Shown here: in pieces, positions 52,001 to 61,100 of the stretch
How the letters are laid out: each line of letters begins with the position of its first letter
Numbering within the stretch: position 1 is the stretch's first letter
NCBI GenBank assembly: GCA_038087015.1
Contig: JASBNA010000045.1
Span: forward strand, 186,001-250,000
Source: Cerrena zonata
Lineage: Eukaryota > Basidiomycota > Agaricomycetes > Polyporales > Cerrenaceae
DNA: 64,000 nucleotides
Direction of reading: 5' to 3'
Notes under the pieces: generated by a model
Told to the model about the DNA's origin: nothing
Seen by the model: the letters and a program-made list of their open reading frames with translations, nothing else
The model's database searches: none
Position numbers and translations under genes: made by a program

Positions 52001-53285
52001 TTACCAATCTCTTCTCCATTTCCAAAAAGCGAAGCGCTTCATCCTTTTTTTCTTCCAACAGATCTTTGTCTTTCTCTACCAAGACAAATCTATTTTCTTT
52101 TTCAAGACATATATCATTAAGCTCATCAACCTTAGTGAGGTTGTTTTCTATCAATTGTTTATATTTTGTAGTTCCGATTATATCTTCCAAATATTCCAAC
52201 AAACCATCGTCATTCTCACGCTCTGCTTTTGCTTTCATTTGGGCGATGGATTCAACTTCCCCTTGTAAAATCAAAAATCTTTTATGATCTAAATCAATTC
52301 CTTGACCTCTCAAGTACTGGGTTACATCTGTATAGTTACTAGCCTTATTATTGACATAATATTGGGATGAATTATTTTTATTTGCCCTACGACTAATAAC
52401 CATATCAGAATCGGGAACTTTATGGGCTTTCAATGGATCATGGTCATCATCGATTACATGCATGAAATGGATATCCACCTGACAAAAATCTAACTTTTCA
52501 CCACCAGCTGAATTATGGATTAATTCAGATAATTTACCTTGTCTCATTTTCAGAGCTCTAAAACCAAAAACAAACAACATTGAATCGATGACATTTGATT
52601 TACCACTACCGTTTGGACCAACTACAGATGAAAAAGACGCGTGAAATGGTCCTATTTCTTGTCTACCAGCATATGATTTGAAGTTTGTAAGAACAAGTTT
52701 ATCTATTACCAACCTTGGTTCGTTCTTCTTTGGTGCCAACTGTGACGCTGCAGCTTCTCTTCTTTTACTAGGGGATTGTAGGAGAATCTCTGCCTGTTGT
52801 TGGGAGTAACTCAAGGTGCTTTTCAAATCTTGTGATGATGATCTCGATCCACTCGATGCAGCCGAGCCTGGAGGTTTAAGACTAACATTTTCATCTAATT
52901 TCAATACTTCGACTTTTGTCTTTGGGATATCATCTGCTGAAGGCTTAGAAGGCTCATCCTTGGCCTCGGTTGTATTATGAAAGTCTGATTCAGCATCCTC
53001 GAAATTCTCTAACTCCTTTGTTGACAGATCAGGATTGACTCCAGCATTGACCACCGTTCCTGCCACGCTGGGAGAGGATTGCATGTCATCTTCGGATACC
53101 TGGGATTCTACTGTGACCCCGCTTGCATTGAAAGGCAGTATCTCATTGAAACTTATCTTATCATTGACACTATCTGCTTTGCTTTCTGGAGTAATATAAT
53201 CACTATTGTTTATAAAACTATTTTCCTCGTCTTCATCGCTCGAGATGATCCTTCCTCTGTGAGATCTCTTTCTTCTCGTTGACAT
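49008..53285 (-). CDS. SMC4: Condensin ATPase Smc4, five single-base indels
   Basis: Core SMC subunit of condensin. ATG is the complement of 53283-53285. A Ser/Asp-rich N-terminus leads to Walker A VVGPNGSGKSNVIDSMLFVF (~residue 218), a coiled-coil arm, the hinge around the segment GFYGRLGDLAQIDDAY, the second arm, and the ABC signature NLSGGEKTLSSLALVF with Walker B PLYVMDEIDAALD. The frame is broken five times in short runs (plus-strand positions): TTTT 51939-51942 (one short); TTTT 51867-51870, CCC 51826-51828, TTT 51737-51739 and CC 51149-51150 (each one too long). Correcting these gives 1,424 residues (S. cerevisiae 1,418). Four of the five lie within ~205 bp in the coiled coil. The gene is essential, so these look like sequence errors. 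Confidence 0.94.
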
Positions 53286-53455
53286 TTGTATTCACAGGAA
53301 AATACCTTATTTGCTGAGTACTTTGGTGATTATACTTTTGAAGTTAACTTGAAACAAAGGTCTAGTTGAAATGAAGGTCTTCCCAGCTGTTTATATCCAG
53401 ACACGCTGAAATCAAAACACTGATAAAATCCATTCGCGCAGATTAGGGTCGGTGT

Positions 53456-53467
53456 ATGTACGGGTCT
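53456..53467. promoter_or_regulatory. Rap1-like motif upstream of SMC4
   Basis: ATGTACGGGTCT (reverse complement AGACCCGTACAT), identical in core to the motif at the BDF1 start. It lies ~170 bp upstream of the SMC4 ATG in the 291-bp gap before the RPA14 3' end; no other structure was seen in that gap. Confidence 0.4.
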
Positions 53468-53576
53468 AATGAACATTAATATACATTTTTTGGTTGATAT
53501 CTATGGAGTATCTAGTGCTATATATAAATAGGATGAAAGAATTGAAGTTGATGATGCCACTTGAGTTGAATGAAGT

Positions 53577-54290
53577 TTATTCTTTTTTATCTTTCTTGTG
53601 TTTCTTATCTTTCTTATCTTTTTTCTCTTTCTTATCTTTCTTTTCTTTCTTTTCCTTCTTTTCCTTCTTTTCTTTCTTTTCCTTCTTTTCTTTCTTTTCC
53701 TTCTTTTCCTTCTTTTCTTTAGCCTGTTCTTCAGCTTCTTCCTTTTCATCATCGTTTTCCTTTTCTTCGTCATCTTCCTTTTCTTCGTCTTCTTCCTTTT
53801 CTTCGTCTTCTTCCTTTTCTTCGCCAGCTTCTTCCTTTTCAGTTTCCTTCTCCTCTTCCTCTTCCTTTTCTTCTATGGCTTCATCGGCTGGAGCTTCATA
53901 TTCTGGAGTGTCATCGAATTTGATCTTTTTACTGGCCGGCTGTGACGAAGTGTCGTCATTATCTTCAAATTTCGTCTTCTTGTTTGAACCCTCATTGGTA
54001 ATTTCTGCCAGGAGTGGAGGCAATCCCCTCAAATCTCTCTGCACTCTCTTTAATTGACTTAAAAGAGCATTGGAGCCACTACTGTTTGATAAACCAGTGT
54101 TGGAAAATGCTATGTCATCAGCTGTAAATCCTGGTATGGCTTGAGCGATGCTTTCACTAGTAGATATAAACTCACTCAAAATTCCTTCTGCTTCAGACTT
54201 ATTTATGCTCTTGGATGACGTGACACGAACCGTGGTAGGGGTATTCACAGCAGATTGAGCTGCTCTTCTGGGGCGAAACGAAGTGGACAT
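53577..54290 (-). CDS. RPA14: RNA polymerase I subunit Rpa14 with long KKE tail
   Basis: Predicted A14 stalk subunit of RNA polymerase I (partner of A43). ATG chosen at complement 54288-54290 (MSTSFRPRRAAQSAV); the frame upstream only offers TTG. Resemblance to S. cerevisiae Rpa14 is in the N-terminal half: a NTPTTVRVTSSKS strand, a helix EAEGILSEFISTSESI, and best of all SQLKRVQRDLRGLPP (~residues 80-94; yeast SQLKRIQRDFKGLPP). The protein is 237 residues against ~137 in S. cerevisiae because of a C-terminal extension: Glu/Asp-rich from ~140, then about 14 near-perfect KKE/KKD triplets. A nucleolar-type basic tail is a fair inference. Divergent from MRPL34. Confidence 0.78.
   Translation of the reverse strand: MSTSFRPRRAAQSAVNTPTTVRVTSSKSINKSEAEGILSEFISTSESIAQAIPGFTADDIAFSNTGLSNSSGSNALLSQLKRVQRDLRGLPPLLAEITNEGSNKKTKFEDNDDTSSQPASKKIKFDDTPEYEAPADEAIEEKEEEEEKETEKEEAGEEKEEDEEKEEDEEKEDDEEKENDDEKEEAEEQAKEKKEKKEKKEKKEKKEKKEKKEKKEKKDKKEKKDKKDKKHKKDKKE
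53583..53722. repeat. Coding trinucleotide-period repeat (Lys-Lys-Glu tail)
   Basis: A TTCTTTCTTTTCC-type pyrimidine tract (plus strand) made of 9-bp units that encode Lys-Lys-Glu/Asp on the minus strand. The frame is open on both strands, which produces long false plus-strand ORFs rich in Phe, Ser and Leu. Confidence 0.9.
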
Positions 54291-54589
54291 CTTGTATACC
54301 TCTATCAAATGCTAGCTTCAAAACTAGAGTTATCTTTGAATTTTTCACATCGCATCTCGAAAGCCGCAAATAATTTTTTTTTCTGATTCTCTATTTTTTT
54401 TTTTACTTTTATTAGTGCTGGAATTTACTGTATGTTTTGGTGTGCTATGCGTAATGCTCCAACCGGGAAAGGTCTCAGTCTCAACTCCAATGAAAAATTA
54501 TTCAGTCTTGATCTTTAAGTTATTAGAGCGTAGAATATCCGGTTGATACTGCTCCAAGAGATCATATATACATAGAGATCATCGGTTTC
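54291..54589. promoter_or_regulatory. Divergent promoter RPA14 / MRPL34
   Basis: 299 bp shared by an RNA polymerase I subunit gene and a mitochondrial ribosomal protein gene. T runs at 54375-54383 and 54396-54405, and an ATATATACATA stretch at 54565-54573 close to the MRPL34 ATG. No Rap1-like core here. Confidence 0.5.
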
Positions 54590-54940
54590 ATGTGGGCCAT
54601 TACCAACAGCATAAAAAGAGCCGTTCCTGGCGTGCAAACGTTGAGTACACGTTATTTTTCGTCTTTATCAAAACCATCGACCCCATTACTAGCAACCAGA
54701 ATAAATAATCAGCTTGTCCAAAGAAGCATAAGTCCACTCACAGAATGTCCACCCGTCACTATTAATCCCTTGCTGTTCATGGTTGGATTAGTGCAGAAAA
54801 GATTTAGACAAAGAACATATCAACCATCTACATTAAGAAGAAAAAGAAAGTTTGGATTCTTAGCAAGATTGAGAACGAAAGGTGGTAGAAAAGTCTTAGC
54901 AAGAAGAAAGGCAAAGGGCAGATGGTATCTTTCCCATTAG
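54590..54940 (+). CDS. MRPL34: Mitochondrial large-subunit ribosomal protein bL34m
   Basis: 116 residues (S. cerevisiae ~105). The first ~60 residues have presequence character ([20 protein letters not shown], then [10 protein letters not shown]). The conserved mature part starts near residue 72 with [20 protein letters not shown] and continues [20 protein letters not shown], the canonical bL34 fingerprint, ending GRWYLSH. ATG at 54590. Intact. Confidence 0.95.
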   Translation: MWAITNSIKRAVPGVQTLSTRYFSSLSKPSTPLLATRINNQLVQRSISPLTECPPVTINPLLFMVGLVQKRFRQRTYQPSTLRRKRKFGFLARLRTKGGRKVLARRKAKGRWYLSH

Positions 54941-55106
54941 GCTGCTTTTTATAATTATTTAAACTAAATGAATCTTGTAAATATGCATAAAAATAAATTA
55001 AAAGTATTAAAATTCTATAAACCCAGTAGAAGAAAAAAAAGATGTCAATGAAAACCAAAGTTATATAGTAAACGAACTGAAAATGAAACGAGGTTAGCTT
55101 CTGATA

Positions 55107-58100
55107 TTAAGCTTTGCCTAATATTTTCGAATATTGTAATTCAACCTCGTGAATTAATTTTTGTAAACTGACAATACCCAATTGATGGGTTGCATTTGGG
55201 AACTTGTTTCTATGTAATCCAAACCACTCCAAAGGCGGAGTTGCATTACCTAATTCTTTCAATTGGGGTGCTTCGATAATTGGGGGTGCAATAGGCGAAT
55301 AGTCATATCTCGATTGATTAGAAACTTTTGTCATGGTATTGTTAATGGCTTCATCGATATCTCCAGTGGAGTCATCCTCGTCTAACTGCTTTTCTCAAAA
55401 TCGGAGATGGTTCACTCTTCTTATGCTTTTTCGCTTCTTCTTTAAGGGTTCGAGCATTCGATTCAATTGACATTGCATCTCTCTTGAAGTTCGTACGAGA
55501 CACTAAAGCCTTTTTATGTATGAAATACATCTCACGGATAAAATTAATCGAACCCAAATTCCAACGAATATCAACAGTACCTCCAAAAGATGACTGGTAT
55601 AAATATTCAATCAAGTTAGATTTATATTTTTGGAAAGTTCTCATTGAAATCATAAATCTGGGGAAAACAAATATGTTACCTCCTCTAGCTTTATGTGCAT
55701 ACTCAACAAAATCATCAACGTTACACTCTTGAATGAATTCGGACAGGACTGATGAAGTCATCGATAATGATACCTTCATATCATTGAGTTGTAATTCAAG
55801 TTCATTAGAAATTCCATGTAAATACTCATTTTGTTGAAAATTTGCTTTTGATTCATCCATCTTCACAACTAATACCTTGGAGTCGTCGAAAGATGAGGGA
55901 TAAACTTGAATAAGTGCTTTCCCAACAACAACTTCGATTCTCGTCTCAAGTTTCTTGACTGTCTCTAAAATATCATCTGTTGCGGTAGTATTTTCATCCA
56001 TATTATTCGTATCCCGAGTATCACTAGAGTCTCTCAAAGTCTCCTTATATGACATTTTGTTTTCTTGCATCATCCTTGAGATTGTATTAAAGATGTCGAT
56101 GAAGTTGGAAGCAGCTAAAGAAGTCACATAAATTTCTGAGGTATCAAACTTAGTGGTAACAAACAAATGATCTTTAGATAGACTGACTTCATTTTTCTGG
56201 TTAAAAATGTCAATTGAGTATCCTTCGATATTAGCAACAGCGAAAACATGGTAATCAAATGATACTTTCAGTTGTAGTTTATCAATACCCCCAGAAACAA
56301 GAATTAAAGGTACGTCTAACGTTGTATTAGAATCAAGCTTCCAACTAATAGCGGTATGTAAATGTGCACTTTCTAGAACAATATGCCCCCCTAAACGGCC
56401 CTCGGAAACCAAACTCACAAAATTGACACCTAATTTCAAATCTTGGGCCCAATCTGTGGACTTTTTCGAAACTGCCCATAACCTATCAGTTTTTAAAATG
56501 AAATTCCCCAAAGACTGGCCGAAATCAACTCTAAGCAGAATATTTAATACCATGAAAGATAAAACCCAAGGTAAAGCATAGGTGGTGGATACTTCTCTAA
56601 ATCTTGAGGAAATATTCTTGTTTGAAGCCAACCCAGCTTTTGATTCTGATATTTCTGTATCCAACTCCGAATACTCATTAGCACTCAGAATAGCTTCTTT
56701 CGGAAACCAGATATCTTTGAATAAATGTAAATCCTGAAATTGTTTAACATTGACATACCCGTTCACATCGGAAAACGAACCCGAAGATAATACGTGTATG
56801 ACATCGTCGAATGAAATGAAACTAGTCAATATAATACTTTCTATTCCAATAGAACCGCTAACTTCCCTGGAGTATATGTGCTGTAAAGAGGCTGACATGG
56901 AGTCAAACTGGATAGCCACATCTACAGAAGGGGATTTCGTGTTACCAGAATTAACTTGGACGTGAATACCTTGAAGTCCAACAATTGCTGCAACCTTTGC
57001 AGTAGGCTCACAGCTAAGCGATAACCTTTGAGATTCGATCTTGAGTCCTAAATGGAAGTCAATGTCGTTAAGCATGTTGCCGATGTTGAAATTTGATTGA
57101 GTTAGATTGTCACTTTTATCTGATGGCCCCTTACTACTATTTGTGTTACTCTTCCGCATCATGTCTTTAACCTTGTCTACCGCATCGGTTATAACTGGTA
57201 CACAAGATGAATACAATGTATTATCAGATGGGGATGTTGAAATCTCACTCTTAATTATATGCGTTTTTTCAGCTTGTTTGTCATATCTGTACATGGTAGC
57301 TATTTTCACTGCCGGAGAGTGCAAAGCCAAAGACGGAGGATTATCAGTCTCATCGTCATTCAATCTGTAAAACAAGACGTTCGACCCTGCAAATGTAGCA
57401 ACGAATTCTACTGAAGAAAACATGGTTCCAAAAGAACCCATATAATCAGTCTGGGAAGGTTGAGCTTCTCTCTTGGACTTGGGTCTACTGAAAGCTTCGG
57501 GAATAGATGGTTTTCTTTCCAAAAAATCTTGTACTTTCGTAACTGAGTTTACCACATATTCTAAAAGAACAATTGAGTTAGACAAAAACTTAACATCTAA
57601 TTCATCACCTTGAATGTTTACCTTCAAATTCTTTGCTCCTTCTTTTTCATCTACGATATAGATGAGTTGTGTAGTTGGTAAGAATGCACGGTTTAAACTA
57701 TTTTTCTCAGTCAGACTACTGAAAAAGTTTGATGATGTTGGTCCATTTGCCACAGATAAATATGCGTCCATTAAGGATAATTTTCCCATGCCTTCTTTTG
57801 TGACGGCAAAAAATCTTTCAGCACCTAATATGATACCAGGGTAATCTTTCCTTTTCTCTCCAAAAAGCCAGCCTAGGCAAAAGTTATAAGCAAGAACGTG
57901 AACGGATGAAAAACTGAAAGACATACAATTTGAACGGTTTTGTTTAGCAGTTTCGTAGATTGATCCACTTTCATCACTTTCTTGAGACATACCATAGGGA
58001 TGCTTGTTAACAATGTGAGTTATCTTGTCTAACACTGTAATTAAACATATTACAACTTGAGGACTGACACAAATTCTACAATGCAGTGATTCTATCTGCA

Positions 58101-61100
58101 ATGATTGTGTGAACGAATTAATTGAAGCTTTTTCATCCATATCAGGAATCACTTTAATACCAACATTCACGTTTACCAAATTAGAAAGTCCCACGGGAAC
58201 TGATCTATCAAGGACAGTAATTCTAGCTGTAGGGATTAAAAACTCCCCATAAACAGGTACAAAAATAAATGGACTTGAAGTTTGGACTTTTGTAATATTT
58301 GATAAGAAGAGTGAAATTGCCTCCACTTCAAATGCAAGTCGGGTTTTACCACCATTCGTGGTAAGGCCGATATAATCATTGGTGAAACTAAACTTGAACG
58401 CAAGTTTTTCATTAATTGGATGCCGATCTGCCTCTTCAGGAGAAACTAACTCATGAGTGGAAGAATTTGCCTGGTCTTTCAAATGATTTGGAATAGACTT
58501 CCATTTGTTTAATTTGGACATAATCTCTTTCTTGCTAGCAAGTAAAATATTTAATGTGGTGAATATTTGTGGGATAGATACTTTAGTGAACCCTAAGCTT
58601 AGATTCGAGTAAATGAGTAGAACATCATGCTCAAATCCAATATTAATATCGGATAGGATCTGAGAATTTTCTAATTTAAAAACAGATGTTTCATTGACAC
58701 TAAGAACTAAATCAAACTTTTCGATAAAAGACTCTATCAAGCCGATCTCTTCGCAATAATTAGCTGTGATTCTGGTGTTATAAACAGCACCAGCATGCGT
58801 CAATGGAGCCAATGCATCCACAAACCACAGATACTGATTCATCCGAAACTCGAAATTGATACCACCAATTTTATTCAAAATACTTTCGAAATGTGCTTTT
58901 GGCTTGGGGGATTCTGGGGTATTAGTTTGTCCAAATTGTGATATCAAGCCTTTAATATACTTCACATCGTTATCCAATACCAGCACAATGTTGTCGACTA
59001 CCATCCCTTCGTTGTCTAAGAACTTGGTGTGACCTTTAGCAACCTCAACATTGATTGTCTTAGTCCCATAAATAATGTCATCGACATTTGCGATGATAGC
59101 ATTGGCCTCATAGACTTCAGTTACGATAAGCCTATGGTTCTTTACCCATAAGCCAGCATCGAACCCACCAGCATTGATTGAAAAACTTATACATTTATTG
59201 TTTTGCAGCAGCTCGACAAAAAATGTCTCTAACGAAGAAGTCATGTCAAAACCACCAAAGACTAAAGTTGAACATGGTAGTTCTATGTGTTGTCTAGCGG
59301 AAGAGATATTGGTGATCACTGAAATAGATAAGTCATTTTTGTTTGAAATGTTTGCATCCTTATCTATCTTTAAGTTATTATCATTTTTTAGATCACTGTT
59401 TTTGTGTTCAGTCAGTCTCAAAGACATCTGTAATTCTGGGATAAGTTCAAAGCAAATATGAGAAATCTTGCTTTCATAAGAGTATAGATTAAGCAAAATA
59501 TCAATATTTCTAATGTCTTCTATTATCCCGAGGTTCAAATTAATCAAATCTTTTTGCTTTTCTTGGGCCATTTTTGATGAAAGAGTTAGATCCTGAAAAC
59601 TAAAGAAGTCTAATTCACTGGATTCTCCTAAGACTTTGACTATTACTTGATTGACATGCAATTGCAGCTGAAGATCCCCATTCTCAGGCGTATTTAAATC
59701 ACTCGCATCAAAGATTTCTCTGCAAAATTGTTTTCTCTCATCTTGGTTTGCTTCCCAATTTCTCCAGTTAGAGAAGAACTCGAGTACTTCGTCATATGCA
59801 GTAGGAGGCAAATATTGATTTATAGAGTATTCATTTTTACACCAGTCTTCTGGTAGGTTCTCAAGCGAATGCCTCAACCTTGTGATAAGTTTCCATCTGT
59901 CATAGAATCTAACATGGTCTTGACAAGCACGCAAAATATATGCTGGTTTAGTTAAAACGCCAGGATCAAAATCAAGTCGGTACTTATCTGCGGCAAGAGT
60001 TATTTGATATAAAAGACTGGCTTTCCAATTGACTTTATCTGCTTCATCATCGAATGCTTCTGCCACAGGACCCATAAGTTCCTTGATGTGTAGAATATAA
60101 GTGATGAGCCAATTAATTTGTTCTCCATGAATATCCAAATCAATGCTGTCCAAATTGACTGACGAGACAGTAGTTTCATTTATCTTCTTCGAGAACCAAG
60201 TCTCAAAATCTTTAATGGTGAGAAGGAATGGAGTCCTAAATGAGCTAGGGTTGAAAGTGGAAATCAAAACTTCTCTCATATGAAATGCAACAGTCATTTC
60301 ACTAGATTGTTCTAGTTTATAGTCAAGCTTTTGGATAGACTTCTTCTTGCTTAGTGCTACCGACGGCTCATATAAAACAAAACTAATGTGTGGAATTTTT
60401 GGGAAATCGTAAAAACAAGTCTCAAGATTTGGTAGAGCATTCTCGGTGAACTTCAAATTTATTTGAGGGCAGACAAGTCTGATGTTGTCGATCATGGCAG
60501 GTGGAAATATCAACTCAGTCAAGTAGTCAATGGCTTGATCATGGAGAATGTCTATTAAAGTTTCGGGAGAGGTATCTTGAGAAGATTTAGCAATTCCTGC
60601 CAATGATATCAATGAAGACGGAGTCAAGATCGTATTAATTTCCCCGATGTCTATTATAAAACTGTCATTTTTGAATTTGGGATCTATGTTATGCTGTGGT
60701 CGTAACTCATCTTCATTGTAGTTCACAGTAGAGTGAAGTTTCGTGTTCTCAAAATCATTACTACTAGTTTGAATACTACTGGAGGCCGAGCTTGAACTAA
60801 CATCAGATAGTGATGACGCTTCACTTTCCCGAATGATATTCTGGGTTTCACGATTTAATGGCATCGACGCGTTTGGTAAGCTGAGTGAAGTCATGAAACA
60901 TCCATATCCCCTATGATAATTGTCATCTCTATTTTCCGGGAAAATTATAAATGGAACTCTGTGTGTGGGTGCATCACTTTCTCTGGCGTATTGTTGTTGA
61001 TTCTTTTGATGATTATAAAAATTGGCTTTCTGACAAAAGTTACTCATCATTAATGAAGTCTTGAAAAACCCTAAATTATTTTTCTGTGGATTCTTGTCTA

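Noticed and set aside
53494..54057. 187-codon plus-strand Phe/Ser-rich frame
   Set aside because: Antisense shadow of the Lys/Glu repeat in RPA14; it has no independent features.
55107..55334. Independent 75-residue gene downstream of CSF1
   Set aside because: It is the conserved C-terminus of Csf1, separated only by a one-base length change in the T run at 55390-55393.
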